Source: JAZKHT01 sp040385245 (GTDB lineage Bacteria > Pseudomonadota > Alphaproteobacteria > Rhodobacterales > Rhodobacteraceae). Taken from it: a stretch of DNA of 64,000 bases. The stretch is taken from the NCBI GenBank assembly GCA_040385245.1, contig JAZKHT010000005.1, forward strand, positions 1 through 64,000. Reading direction: 5' to 3'. A model generated the notes under the pieces. It had not been told where the DNA came from and ran no database searches. It saw nothing but the letters and a program-made list of their open reading frames with translations. Position numbers and translations under genes: made by a program. Position 1 is the first letter of the stretch; each line of letters begins with the position of its first letter. Positions 8,892 through 17,919 of this stretch are shown here, in pieces.

Positions 8892-8905
8892 GATTTGATC
8901 AAGTC
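8892..8905. promoter_or_regulatory. TGATCA-centred palindrome upstream of gntR
   Basis: GATTTGATCAAGTC is a near-perfect palindrome with the same TTTGATCAA core as the two sites in the aminotransferase promoter. It sits 46-60 bases before the gntR start, right at the end of the GH43 gene. It is a candidate autoregulatory operator. Confidence 0.5.
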
Positions 8906-10465
8906 TTAACCGGGCGAATAGTCAAACCGGGTAAAGTCCGCCGTCCAGCCCTGCCCGGTCAGATCGACCGCCACCATGCCCACAAAGGCCCCGGTAAAAC
9001 TTGCATGTTCGCCGCGCCCACCTTCGTCGGAAATCAGGCTGGCGTCCAGTTCAGGCCCGACAGGCAGGCCGTTCAGCGCAAAGCGTTGCCGCGCGCCCGT
9101 CACCTGCACCGACAGGGTCACAAGTCCATCCGGCACAGGCAGAACCGCGTGGGTCGTCAACCGTTCACCCGGCCAGTCGCCAAGACAGGACACCAGCCGC
9201 AAGACACGGGCATCGCCTTCGTGCGTGACCAAGGCCGCGTGGAACTTGTGCCGGTTGTAATAGGTGATCAGCCCGGCCATGCGCTGCCAGTTCGGCGGAT
9301 CGGCCAGCATGTCGGTTTCCGCATGATAGGCGTGGTGTTCCTGCCTGCGGGCGACCAGCGCCTGTTCAAACCAGCTGCCCAGACTTTCTCGCCCCGTCAG
9401 CCGCAGCGCGGCCCCGGTCAGCGCAAAGATGCGGCCCGGTTCCGGGGTGCGCAGCCACTGGAATTCGGGTGGCAGTTCATCCGTGTCAAACACCCGGAGA
9501 ACTGCCTGATCCGGTGCGCGCACCGCATCCATCGGCACGGTCAGGGGCGGGATCATGCCACCGCCTTCCAGATACAGCCAATCGTCGCGCCACACGCAGC
9601 GGGCAATCCCCGTCTCGCGGCCCAAGGGACAGAAGCGCCCCTCGGGCAAGGGCCTGCCGCACAGAAAGGTGTGATACGGCACCCCGTCCGGCGTTTCGAC
9701 ATATTGCCCATGCCCCGTGCGTTGCAGCGGGCTGGCCGCGTCGCGCACCGTCATCAGATGGGTGTCGGGGTGCAATTCGTAAGGCCCGGCGATGACGCGC
9801 GACCGTGCCATGGTCACCGCATGTTCGTAGCCCGTCCCCCCTTCGGCGGTGGTCAGGTAATACCAGTCATTGCGCTTGAACAGATGCGGCGCCTCGGTCA
9901 GGCCAAGGGGTGATCCGGCAAAGATCGTGCGCACCGGCCCGATCAGCCCGCGTGTGGGGTGCCATTCCTGCAACTCGATCCCGTCAAAGGCATCGTGCGC
10001 CGGGTTCAGTCCCGTGCCCTGCCCGCGATGGTTCCAGCGCATGTTCAGAAACCACTTGCGCCCGTCGTCATCGTGAAACAGCGACGGATCAAAGCCCGAC
10101 GAATTCACATAGACCGGATCGGACCAATCGCCGGTCACCGTCTCGCCGGTGACGATGTAGTTGTGCGCGTCCTTGAACGCGCCATCCAGCCGTTTGACAT
10201 CTGTATAGACCAGCCAGAACCGCCCGTCGGCATAAGACAGGCAAGGTGCCCAGACCCCCGCGCTGTCGGGATTGCCGCGCATGTCCAGCTGGCTTTTGCG
10301 CCGCAAGGGCCGCGCCACCAGCCGCCAGTTCACAAGATCGGTCGAGTGGTGAATCTGCACCCCCGGATACCATTCAAAGGTCGAGGTGGCGATGTAGTAA
10401 TCCCCCCCGACCCGACAGATCGACGGATCGGGATTGAACCCGCGCAGGATTGGATTTTCGATCAT
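8906..10465 (-). CDS. Glycoside hydrolase family 43 enzyme (xylosidase/arabinosidase type)
   Basis: A 519-residue protein with the five-bladed propeller signatures of GH43. The general base is D13 in FNPDPS, the pKa modulator is D126 in GFDPSLF, and the acid is E191 in GLTEAPH. A C-terminal beta-sandwich of about 190 residues follows, as in beta-xylosidases of this family. No signal peptide is seen, so it acts on imported oligosaccharides in the cytoplasm. It removes xylose or arabinose from short chains by inversion, but the exact sugar is not decidable here. It ends the leftward sugar-utilisation array, separated from the preceding oxidoreductase gene by 92 bases with two palindromic repeats. 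Confidence 0.88.
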   Translation of the reverse strand: MIENPILRGFNPDPSICRVGGDYYIATSTFEWYPGVQIHHSTDLVNWRLVARPLRRKSQLDMRGNPDSAGVWAPCLSYADGRFWLVYTDVKRLDGAFKDAHNYIVTGETVTGDWSDPVYVNSSGFDPSLFHDDDGRKWFLNMRWNHRGQGTGLNPAHDAFDGIELQEWHPTRGLIGPVRTIFAGSPLGLTEAPHLFKRNDWYYLTTAEGGTGYEHAVTMARSRVIAGPYELHPDTHLMTVRDAASPLQRTGHGQYVETPDGVPYHTFLCGRPLPEGRFCPLGRETGIARCVWRDDWLYLEGGGMIPPLTVPMDAVRAPDQAVLRVFDTDELPPEFQWLRTPEPGRIFALTGAALRLTGRESLGSWFEQALVARRQEHHAYHAETDMLADPPNWQRMAGLITYYNRHKFHAALVTHEGDARVLRLVSCLGDWPGERLTTHAVLPVPDGLVTLSVQVTGARQRFALNGLPVGPELDASLISDEGGRGEHASFTGAFVGMVAVDLTGQGWTADFTRFDYSPG

Positions 10466-10482
10466 GTCACCCTTTCACCCAC

Positions 10483-10545
10483 GATTTTTTCTGCGAAAAA
10501 TCCAAGCTTGCCCCAAACGATGCCCTGATTTTTCGCAGAAAATTC
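10483..10545. repeat. Inverted pair of GATTTTTCTGCGAAAAATC units
   Basis: The unit GATTTTTTCTGCGAAAAATC (10483-10502) and its reverse form GATTTTTCGCAGAAAATTC (10527-10545) are separated by 24 bases. Each is itself nearly palindromic, and together they can form a longer hairpin. The same paired arrangement occurs at 28704-28864. They lie between the Gfo/Idh/MocA and GH43 genes. Confidence 0.6.
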
Positions 10546-10557
10546 AATCCCCGCGCA

Positions 10558-11691
10558 TCAGACCAACAGGGCCTGCGCCTCGTCCGGACCCAATGCTGCG
10601 GGTCGGGTGCAGGTGGTTTGCAGCGTCACGAACTGCCCCGTTTCACCCGACAGCAGGCAGGCGGTCATCACCTCGACCCCGTGCAAGGCCCGGTCGATGG
10701 CACAGCGCGCGTCGCGCCCCTGCAACACTGCCTGCGCCATGTCGGCCAGACCCGCCGTGCGATAGTTGGCAAGCGCGCCATGCTTGGGGTGATCCTGATT
10801 GGGCCTGCCAAAGGGGTGGTCCCAGGGGGCGACACTGTGCACCTCGCCGTCGGTTCCTGCCACCTCGACCGTGCCGCCGAAAAAGTTCGGGTCGGGCAGG
10901 TACAACGTGCCTTCGGTGCCGTAAATTTCCATATGGGCGCGCTTATGGCTCCAGACGTCCCAGCTTGTGGACAGGGTCACGGTCGCGCCAGTAGCGAATT
11001 CCAGCAGGGCGTGGATGTTGGTGGGGGTCTTGACGGGGATCACCTCGCCCTTGCGCGCATCAGACCCGATGGTCCGCGTGTTTGAGGCCGAGGACGTCAG
11101 CGCCCCGACTCGCCGCACAGGGCCCAGCAGGTTGACCAGATTGGCGATGTAATAGGGGCCAAGGTCCAGCATCGGCCCGCCGCCGGGCAGGAAAAAGAAG
11201 TCGGGGTTGGGATGCCAGCCTTCCATCCCGTGGTTCATCACCGCCGCCCCGCCCGCCGTGACAGCGCCGATGCGCCCTTCGTCCAGCAGGGCGCGCGCCT
11301 GTTGATGCGCGCCGCCCAGAAACGTGTCGGGCGCACAGCCGACCGACAGACCCTTGGCCCGCGCCAGATCGCGCAAGGCCAGCCCGTCCTGCAACGACAG
11401 GGTCAGCGGCTTTTCGGAATAGACGTGCTTTCCCGCCTCAAGGATCCTCTTTGACACCCCGAAATGCGCGTCCGGGATGGTCAGGTTGATCACAACGTCG
11501 ATGTCGGGGTTCGACAGCAACCCGTCCACCGATTGTGCCGCCACGCCATATTCCGCCGCGCGGACGGTGGCTGCATCCATGTTCAGATCGGCCACCGCCC
11601 GCACCTGCAACCCTTTGAACAGGGGGGCCAGACGCAGATAGGTGGTCGAGATATTGCCGCAGCCGATGATGCCGATGCCAAGTGTGTTCAT
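10558..11691 (-). CDS. Gfo/Idh/MocA-family sugar oxidoreductase (copy 1)
   Basis: A 377-residue NAD(P)-dependent dehydrogenase. The Rossmann motif IGIIGCGNIS begins near residue 5. The family motif EKPLTL, with the catalytic-site lysine, comes at about residue 95, and GPYYIANLVNLLGPVRRV is typical of the C-terminal sheet domain. It would oxidise or reduce a sugar or sugar-like hydroxyl. The ATG at 11691 has a GAGGGG ribosome site and lies 7 bases after the isomerase-like gene, so the two are probably made together. A second, clearly different family member with its own TIM-barrel partner lies across the LacI gene. The substrate is unknown. Confidence 0.87.
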   Translation of the reverse strand: MNTLGIGIIGCGNISTTYLRLAPLFKGLQVRAVADLNMDAATVRAAEYGVAAQSVDGLLSNPDIDVVINLTIPDAHFGVSKRILEAGKHVYSEKPLTLSLQDGLALRDLARAKGLSVGCAPDTFLGGAHQQARALLDEGRIGAVTAGGAAVMNHGMEGWHPNPDFFFLPGGGPMLDLGPYYIANLVNLLGPVRRVGALTSSASNTRTIGSDARKGEVIPVKTPTNIHALLEFATGATVTLSTSWDVWSHKRAHMEIYGTEGTLYLPDPNFFGGTVEVAGTDGEVHSVAPWDHPFGRPNQDHPKHGALANYRTAGLADMAQAVLQGRDARCAIDRALHGVEVMTACLLSGETGQFVTLQTTCTRPAALGPDEAQALLV

Positions 11692-11698
11692 GATCCCC

Positions 11699-12448
11699 TC
11701 AGAATGTGCGTGCGGCGGCGATGGACCGTGCGGCAAAGCGCGCGTGGTCAGCCGGGTTGTCGTGTTCCATCACGAAATGCGTGCAGCCGACGGCGCGCAG
11801 GGCAGCCATGATCGACTGCCAGTCGATGGTGCCATGGCCGACATCGGCCCAGCCATCCTCGGCCAGATTTTCGTCCCTTGGGGCGATGTCCTTGACGTGC
11901 GCTGCCGTGATGCGGTTTGCGTATTTTTCAATCCACGCCAGCGGATCGCCGCCGCCGCGCACCACCCAGGCCACGTCCATCTCCCATTCCAGATCGGGGC
12001 CGCCCTCGAAAATCGCCGTCTGAGGAATGACGCCATCCGATGTGGGAACGAATTCAAAGTCGTGGTTGTGCCAGCCAAAGCCCAACCCCGCCGCACGGAT
12101 CGGTGCGCCCGCCGCCTGCAAGCGCGCGCCAAACGCGCGCCAGCCCGCGCCGTCGGTCGGGCGCTGATCGGCGGTGATATGCGGGCAATAGACGCGGGAA
12201 ATGCCCAAGGTGCGCGCGATGTCGATCACCCGGTCGGGGGTTTCCTCGATCATGGCAAGCGAGAAGTGACCCGTGGGCATCGCCAATCCAGTGGCCTTCA
12301 GCGCGGCCCCCAGTTCGGTCACCAACCCAGCATCGGCATAAAGCGCGCCATACCCTTCGACAGCGGCATAGCCGTCGCGGGCCAGCATCGCCAGCGTGTC
12401 AGACAAGGGCGGAAAATTGCGCGAGGAATACAGCTGGTACGAGAACAT
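11699..12448 (-). CDS. Sugar phosphate isomerase/epimerase-like TIM-barrel protein (copy 1)
   Basis: A 249-residue protein of the AP-endonuclease-2/xylose isomerase-like TIM-barrel superfamily. Motifs include GYAAVEGYG near the start, GFGWHNHDFEF with metal-binding histidine and glutamate, LEWEMDVAWVVRGG and AAHVKDIAP. Such enzymes isomerise, epimerise or eliminate at keto-sugars, often paired with Gfo/Idh/MocA oxidoreductases. The ATG at 12448 was chosen over a 61-residue proline-rich extension. It sits 13 bases after the beta-mannosidase-like gene and 7 before the oxidoreductase. The exact reaction is unknown. Confidence 0.82.
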   Translation of the reverse strand: MFSYQLYSSRNFPPLSDTLAMLARDGYAAVEGYGALYADAGLVTELGAALKATGLAMPTGHFSLAMIEETPDRVIDIARTLGISRVYCPHITADQRPTDGAGWRAFGARLQAAGAPIRAAGLGFGWHNHDFEFVPTSDGVIPQTAIFEGGPDLEWEMDVAWVVRGGGDPLAWIEKYANRITAAHVKDIAPRDENLAEDGWADVGHGTIDWQSIMAALRAVGCTHFVMEHDNPADHARFAARSIAAARTF

Positions 12449-12461
12449 CGGTCTGATCCTT

Positions 12462-14843
12462 TCAAAGCGGTCCGCCGGTGGCGGAGTAAAGGTCGCGCAG
12501 GGTGAACACCGGGGCTGGCCCCGGTCCTGCGGGGGTGAAGGAGATGGTGGCCGGGTGGCCGGGGAACAGGGCAAAGGCATTCGCGCTGAACCGCCCCGGC
12601 TGATCCGCCTCGACCGCGACAAAGGGGGCAAGGGCCTGTGCGGTCAGCGTCAGGTCATAGCGCCCGGCCGCTTGCGCAACCGTGTGGGTCAATCCGGCTG
12701 GGCGCAGATCGTAGGATTTCCACGGCTTTGGCGCAAAGACATCGCCCGATGACGTGCTGTCCGATGCCTGCCAGGTAAAGGCCAGCACCTCGCCCACCTG
12801 AATATCCGTGGCGTTGATCTGCAACAGCGGAACGGCCGCGTCTGTCGGGATGTCCATCGTCGCCGTGCCAAGGGCCCGCGTCGTGCCATCCATCGCCGCC
12901 GCATGGGCCTGCACCGTCAGCGAGACGCCCGCGCGGGTATCGTTCACCGCCTTCAGCGTGATCACGTCACCTGCGGGAACCGCAACAACCGTCACGGGCG
13001 CAAAGAATTCCCGCGCCATGTGGTGCATCAGCTTCCACCCGCCACCGTGATCCAGACTGGACCACGAACAGACAGGCCAGGTGTCGTTCAACTGCCAATA
13101 CAGCGTGCCCATGCAATGCGGCTTCAGGCTGCGCCAATGGGTGACGGCGGTCTTGATCGCCAGCCCCTGCTGGATCTGGCTCAGATAGACAAAGTTCGGG
13201 AAATCCACCGGAAAGCGGAAATAGCGGAACATGGTTTCAGCAATGCGCGCGTTGCCACCTGCGTTCTTTTGGTGGCTTTCCATGACCGGGGCTGCGATGT
13301 TGAAATCCGCCGGATCGGCAAAGCGGCGGATCACATCCATCGACGGATAGGATTGAAAGCCGAATTCCGAACAGAACCGTGGGCTTACGTCGCGATAGTG
13401 GTCGAAATCGCGCCCTTCGTGCCACACGCTCCAGAAATGCATGTCGCCGGATGTATCGTCGTGCCAGGCGTCGCCAAAGGCCATCGGCCCCGGCGACGGG
13501 CTGGACGGCCACCAGTTCGCACCCGGCAGCACCGCCTGCAACGCGGATTCAACGGTGCGGTTCAGCCGGTCGTAGCTGACCAGATAGCGGTCGCGATCCT
13601 TGCGGCTTTCCTCGAACCAGGTCAGTGCGCCGATCAACTCGTTGTCGCCACACCAAACTGCGATGCAGGGGTGATGATTGATGCGCGCCACGACGTCGCG
13701 CACCTCGGCGTCGACTTCGGCCAGAAAGGCGGGGGTGGAGGGATAGAGGTTGCAGGCGAACATGAAATCCTGCCAGACCATCAGCCCGATCTCGTCGCAC
13801 AGGTCATAGAACCAGTCTGGTTCATACCGCCCGCCGCCCCAGATACGGATCATGTTCATGTTGGCATCGACGGCTGATTGCAGCAGATCGCGCGTGGCAT
13901 CGACCGTGATCCGACCAGCCAGTGCATCGGCGGGGATCCAGTTCGCCCCGCGCGCAAAGGTGTCATGCCCGTTGACGCGAAAGCCGAACGACCGCCCCGC
14001 CGCATCCGGCGCGCTGACCAATTCAAGCGACCGCAACCCGATCCGCCGTGTGGCAATGGCAGGCCCCATCGTCACGGTCAGATCATGCAAGGTCTGCGCA
14101 CCCAGACCCGCAGGCCACCACAGCGCCGCGTTTTCGATGGTCAGAACGACCTGCCCCGTGCCACCTGTCAAAGGAGCCGTTTTGGTGACTCCGCAAAGGG
14201 TTGCGGTGAATTCCTCGCCCAGTGCATGAACCTGCACGGTCACATGTGCCACGCCGTCCGCATGGGTCTGCGCGATGACGATATCCTGAATGCGCGGGCC
14301 TTGCGGTTCGAGCCGGATCGCGCCCGTAAGGCCAAAGGGGGCCAAGGCGATGTTCCAATCCCAGCCGAAATCACAGGCCGGTTTGCGCAGCATGTTGCCA
14401 TTGGGGATCGGGCAGTTCTGCACCGCATAGGGCACATAAAAGGGCTGCGCCGCTTGCAACGCCGCCCCTTGCTGCACGGGCGACCGAAAGGTGATCGCAA
14501 TCTCGTTCCGACCCTTGCGCACCAGGCCCGTCGCAGGCACCCGCCAGCGACGAAACGCGTTGGCGGCCTGCAGGACGGTGGTGCCGTTCAGTGACACCTG
14601 CGCCACAGTGTCCAGCCCGTCGATCACCAGATCGCAGGGGCCGCCATCATGGTCAAACGCGCGCCGCGCCACCCAATCGCGTTCGCTGATCCAGCGCAGA
14701 TCGTATTCGTTGCGACCATGGTAAGGATCAGGGATCGCCCCTGCCGCGTGCAGGGCGGTGATGCCGTCGCCGGGGATGGCGAAGGGCACAGAATGTTCGC
14801 CGCTTTCATCCGAAAGCGTCCAAAGTCCCGCAAGATCGGCCAT
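12462..14843 (-). CDS. Glycoside hydrolase family 2, beta-mannosidase-like
   Basis: A 793-residue enzyme with an N-terminal sugar-binding jelly roll, immunoglobulin-like sandwich, catalytic TIM barrel and C-terminal sandwich. The acid/base is E402 in VWCGDNEL and the nucleophile is E493 in RFCSEFGFQS. The CDFGWDWNIAL motif and IWGGGRYEPDWFYDLCDE are characteristic of GH2 beta-mannosidases. It has no signal peptide, so it removes terminal beta-mannose from imported oligomers in the cytoplasm. It follows the ABC-transporter ATPase gene by 3 bases and precedes isomerase, oxidoreductase and GH43 genes. This fits use of a mannose-containing plant or algal oligosaccharide, though beta-mannosidase specificity is family-level inference. 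Confidence 0.87.
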   Translation of the reverse strand: MADLAGLWTLSDESGEHSVPFAIPGDGITALHAAGAIPDPYHGRNEYDLRWISERDWVARRAFDHDGGPCDLVIDGLDTVAQVSLNGTTVLQAANAFRRWRVPATGLVRKGRNEIAITFRSPVQQGAALQAAQPFYVPYAVQNCPIPNGNMLRKPACDFGWDWNIALAPFGLTGAIRLEPQGPRIQDIVIAQTHADGVAHVTVQVHALGEEFTATLCGVTKTAPLTGGTGQVVLTIENAALWWPAGLGAQTLHDLTVTMGPAIATRRIGLRSLELVSAPDAAGRSFGFRVNGHDTFARGANWIPADALAGRITVDATRDLLQSAVDANMNMIRIWGGGRYEPDWFYDLCDEIGLMVWQDFMFACNLYPSTPAFLAEVDAEVRDVVARINHHPCIAVWCGDNELIGALTWFEESRKDRDRYLVSYDRLNRTVESALQAVLPGANWWPSSPSPGPMAFGDAWHDDTSGDMHFWSVWHEGRDFDHYRDVSPRFCSEFGFQSYPSMDVIRRFADPADFNIAAPVMESHQKNAGGNARIAETMFRYFRFPVDFPNFVYLSQIQQGLAIKTAVTHWRSLKPHCMGTLYWQLNDTWPVCSWSSLDHGGGWKLMHHMAREFFAPVTVVAVPAGDVITLKAVNDTRAGVSLTVQAHAAAMDGTTRALGTATMDIPTDAAVPLLQINATDIQVGEVLAFTWQASDSTSSGDVFAPKPWKSYDLRPAGLTHTVAQAAGRYDLTLTAQALAPFVAVEADQPGRFSANAFALFPGHPATISFTPAGPGPAPVFTLRDLYSATGGPL

Positions 14844-14846
14844 GTG

Positions 14847-15947
14847 TCAGATCCGTTGCTCGGTGCCGGCATCAAAGATCGACGCTTTGGCGATATCGAC
14901 CTTCAGGAACACGGGCGTTCCGGGTTTCATCCGACGTTCCACCTCGACCCGGACAGACATGTGCGTGCCGTTCGCCTTGAGCCAGACCAGACTGTCGGCC
15001 CCCATCGGTTCGTCAATCTCGACCACTGCCGGGATGGTGCTGCCCGGTTCTTCGTGCTCCTGGATGTCCAGATGTTCGGGACGCAGGCCCAGAATGGCCT
15101 TTGGCCGCGCCCCGACAGCGCCGCCGTCATAATCCGAAAGGTCAATCCGCGTCGGACCGAACTGAAAGGCGCGGCCCCCATCGATGGTTTCGCCGTGCAG
15201 AAAGTTCATCGACGGGCTGCCGATGAAACCGGCCACAAACAGGTTGGCGGGGCGGTTGTAGATCACCTGCGGCGCGTCCAGTTGCTGGATCAGCCCGCCG
15301 CGCATGACGGCGATGCGGTCCGCCAGTGTCAGCGCTTCGATCTGGTCATGGGTGACGTAGACCATCGTGTTGTTCAGGCGGCTGTGCAGACGCTTTATTT
15401 CCACCCGCAGCTCGGATCGCAGTTTGGCATCCAGGTTCGACAGCGGCTCGTCGAACAGGAACACATCGACATCGCGCACCAGCGCACGGCCAATGGCGAC
15501 GCGCTGGCGTTGGCCACCCGACAGGGCACCCGGCTTGCGATCCAGCAGCGGTTCGATCTGCAGGATTTCCGCCGCACGGGCCACGCGCTTGTCAATCTCG
15601 GGCTGGGGCATCTTGGCGTTCTTCAGGCCAAAGGACAGGTTCCCCCGCACCGTCATCTGCGGATAAAGCGCATAGGACTGGAACACCATGCCGATGCCGC
15701 GATCGGACGGCTCTGCCCAGGTGACATTCCGGTCCTTGATGAAAATCTGCCCGTCGCTGACATCCAAAAGCCCAGCAAGGCAATTCAGCAGGGTCGATTT
15801 TCCGCACCCCGATGGCCCCAGAAGCACGATGAATTCGCCCTCGGCCACATCAAGGTTCAGGTTCTTCAGCACCGACACCGCGCCAAAGTTCAGCGTCAGA
15901 TCGCGCACAGAGATGGAGTGGGTGTGGGTGCCAGACATGGTGTTCAT
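14847..15947 (-). CDS. Sugar ABC transporter ATP-binding protein (MalK/UgpC type)
   Basis: A 366-residue ATPase that powers the carbohydrate importer encoded upstream. The P-loop GPSGCGKST is at about residues 44-52. LSGGQRQRVAIGRAL (signature) and DVFLFDEPLSNLD (Walker B) follow. The C-terminal 120 residues form the OB-fold regulatory domain of MalK-type proteins (LGLRPEHLDI). The ATG at 15947 lies 4 bases beyond the permease stop; an ATG at 15938 is also possible. Such ATPases are sometimes shared among several sugar importers. Confidence 0.92.
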   Translation of the reverse strand: MNTMSGTHTHSISVRDLTLNFGAVSVLKNLNLDVAEGEFIVLLGPSGCGKSTLLNCLAGLLDVSDGQIFIKDRNVTWAEPSDRGIGMVFQSYALYPQMTVRGNLSFGLKNAKMPQPEIDKRVARAAEILQIEPLLDRKPGALSGGQRQRVAIGRALVRDVDVFLFDEPLSNLDAKLRSELRVEIKRLHSRLNNTMVYVTHDQIEALTLADRIAVMRGGLIQQLDAPQVIYNRPANLFVAGFIGSPSMNFLHGETIDGGRAFQFGPTRIDLSDYDGGAVGARPKAILGLRPEHLDIQEHEEPGSTIPAVVEIDEPMGADSLVWLKANGTHMSVRVEVERRMKPGTPVFLKVDIAKASIFDAGTEQRI

Positions 15948-15951
15948 GGGA

Positions 15952-16869
15952 TCAGCCTTTGACAGCGCCAGCGGCGATGCCACGGACGAAAAGTTTGCCG
16001 GAGATGAAGTAGATGGTCAGGGGAACCAGACCCGTCAGCAGCGTGGCCGCCATGTTGACGTTGTATTCCTTTACCCCCTGGACCGAGTTGACAATGTTGT
16101 TCAACTGCACCGTCATCGGATAGATATCAGGCTTGGTGTAGATCACGCCGAACAGGAAATCGTTCCAGATTCCGGTGACTTGCAGGATCATCGCGACGAC
16201 AAAGATCGGCAGCGCCATCGGCAGCATGATCTTGAAGAATATGCCCCAGAACCGCGCGCCATCGACGCGGGCGGCCTTGAACAACTCTTCCGGCAGGGCG
16301 GCGAAATAGTTGCGAAACAGCAGCGTCAGGATCGGCATGCCAAAGATCGTATGCACGATCACCAGCCCGCCCAATGTGCCGTAAAGCTGAAACCCGAAAA
16401 AGTCGCCCACGTTCTTCAGCACCAGAACGATGGGATACAGCATCACCTGATAGGGGATGAAGGCCCCGATCATCAGGATGGCAAAGAACAATTCAGACCC
16501 TTTGAACTTCCAGTAGGACAGCGCGTAGCCGTTCACGGATGCGATGGCGATGGACAGGATCACCGACGGGATCAGGATTTGCACCGAGTTCCAGAACCCG
16601 CGCGACAGCCCGTCACAGTTGATGCCGGTGCAGGCGGTGGACCATGCTTTTACCCACGGCTCGAACGTCACTTCCAAAGGCGGGGCAAAGACGTTGCCCA
16701 ACCGGATTTCCGGCATCCCCTTCAGCGACGTGACGATCATCACGTAAAGCGGCAGCGCGTAATACATCGCAGCGACAATCAACGTGCCGTACAGCATGAT
16801 ATTGGCCGGGGCGAGGATGCGACGCGGTTTTGCCCCGCGCGGGCCTGCCATGATGCGGGTATCAGCCAC
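15952..16869 (-). CDS. Sugar ABC transporter permease (MalG type)
   Basis: A 305-residue inner-membrane permease with six predicted spans. The cytoplasmic EAA loop is ELFKAARVDGARFWGIFFKI. It pairs with the MalF-type permease to form the carbohydrate channel. The proposed start is GTG at 16869, which has a GGGAG ribosome site about 8 bases upstream and overlaps the preceding permease by 8 bases. An ATG at 16851 is the alternative but lacks a clear ribosome site. The two permeases, ATPase and binding protein form a CUT1-like importer for an oligosaccharide. Confidence 0.9.
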   Translation of the reverse strand: MADTRIMAGPRGAKPRRILAPANIMLYGTLIVAAMYYALPLYVMIVTSLKGMPEIRLGNVFAPPLEVTFEPWVKAWSTACTGINCDGLSRGFWNSVQILIPSVILSIAIASVNGYALSYWKFKGSELFFAILMIGAFIPYQVMLYPIVLVLKNVGDFFGFQLYGTLGGLVIVHTIFGMPILTLLFRNYFAALPEELFKAARVDGARFWGIFFKIMLPMALPIFVVAMILQVTGIWNDFLFGVIYTKPDIYPMTVQLNNIVNSVQGVKEYNVNMAATLLTGLVPLTIYFISGKLFVRGIAAGAVKG

Positions 16870-17809
16870 GTTTCTTGCTCCCGAATTCGAGATAGGCCCA
16901 TGGGATCAGGATGATGGCGACGGTGGCCAGCATCATGGTGGATGCCGCGAACCCCTGCGCAAGGTTCTGATCCTTGAACATCTTGTCCATGACGTAAAGC
17001 GCGGGCATCTGGCTTGCGACACCCGGCCCGCCGCTGGTTTGCGCAACGACAAGGTCGTAAACCTTGACAATACCCGACGCGATGATGACGACCGCCGTCA
17101 CCAGAACCGGGCGGATCATCGGAATGATGATGACGGCATAGGTTTTCCAGATCGAAATGCCGTCCACCCGCGCGGCCTTCCAGATGTCTTCGTCGATGCC
17201 CCGGATACCGGCCAGCATCAGGCACATCACCAGACCCGTGCCCTGCCACAGTGCGGCGATCAGAATGCCGTAGATCACGATGCTTTCGGTATAAAGCGGG
17301 TCAAAGACAAAGCTTTCCCACCCCAGATCGCGTACCACCTTTTGCACGCCGAAATCGGGGTTCAATATCCATTGCCACACAAGGCCCGTCACGATGAACG
17401 ACAACGCGAAGGGATAAAGAAAGATGGTGCGGAAGGTGTTTTCAAACCGGATCTTGCGGTCCAGCATCGCGGCCAGCAAAAAGCCGATGACAAGGCTGAA
17501 CACCATCGAGCAGACGCCGAAAATCGCCAGATTCTTGATCGACACAACCCAACGATCTGTGCCCCACAGGCGGGCGTATTGGTCAAGCCCCACAAAACGT
17601 TCGCGGGGCAGCAGCTTTGAATCCGTAAAGGAATAGACAACCGTCCAGATCGTGCAGCCGACAAAGATGACCAGAACGGTGGCGATCATCGGGATGGACG
17701 CGATCTTGGAGTTCAGATTGCGCAGCAACCGGTTGGGCCGTTTTGCGACCTCGGCCCTTGGGGCGGTGATGGGAAGGGCGACAGTATTCGGCAGTCCGGT
17801 CTCGGCCAT
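16862..17809 (-). CDS. Sugar ABC transporter permease (MalF type)
   Basis: A 315-residue membrane protein with six spans and the EAA motif in DEDIWKAARVDGISIWKTYA. It begins with a short cytoplasmic arm and a first span at about residues 35-57 (IPMIATVLVIFVGCTI). The ATG at 17809 is preferred because a GGAAAG sequence precedes it; in-frame starts at 17848 and 17905 exist. It lies 110 bases after the binding-protein gene, with a terminator-like hairpin between that probably lowers permease expression relative to the binding protein. Confidence 0.9.
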   Translation of the reverse strand: MAETGLPNTVALPITAPRAEVAKRPNRLLRNLNSKIASIPMIATVLVIFVGCTIWTVVYSFTDSKLLPRERFVGLDQYARLWGTDRWVVSIKNLAIFGVCSMVFSLVIGFLLAAMLDRKIRFENTFRTIFLYPFALSFIVTGLVWQWILNPDFGVQKVVRDLGWESFVFDPLYTESIVIYGILIAALWQGTGLVMCLMLAGIRGIDEDIWKAARVDGISIWKTYAVIIIPMIRPVLVTAVVIIASGIVKVYDLVVAQTSGGPGVASQMPALYVMDKMFKDQNLAQGFAASTMMLATVAIILIPWAYLEFGSKKRG

Positions 17810-17875
17810 TGTGCGCTTTCCATGGTCTTTGACGGTGATGGCCGACATGGCCCTTTTAGGCTGTGACAGGTACGG

Positions 17876-17903
17876 AAAAGACCCGGCCGTTTCCGGCCGG
17901 GTC
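17876..17903 (-). terminator. Intra-operon hairpin followed by T-run
   Basis: On the minus strand GACCCGGCC-GGAAAC-GGCCGGGTC forms a perfect nine-pair stem and is followed by TTTTCC. It has the form of a Rho-independent terminator. It lies between the binding-protein stop and the first permease, where partial termination would allow excess binding protein. Confidence 0.75.
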
Positions 17904-17919
17904 ATGATCGGGCAAAGTC

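Noticed and set aside
14649..15962. Forward open frame of 437 codons opposite the ABC ATPase
   Set aside because: Shadow frame; the reverse frame has Walker motifs and signature.
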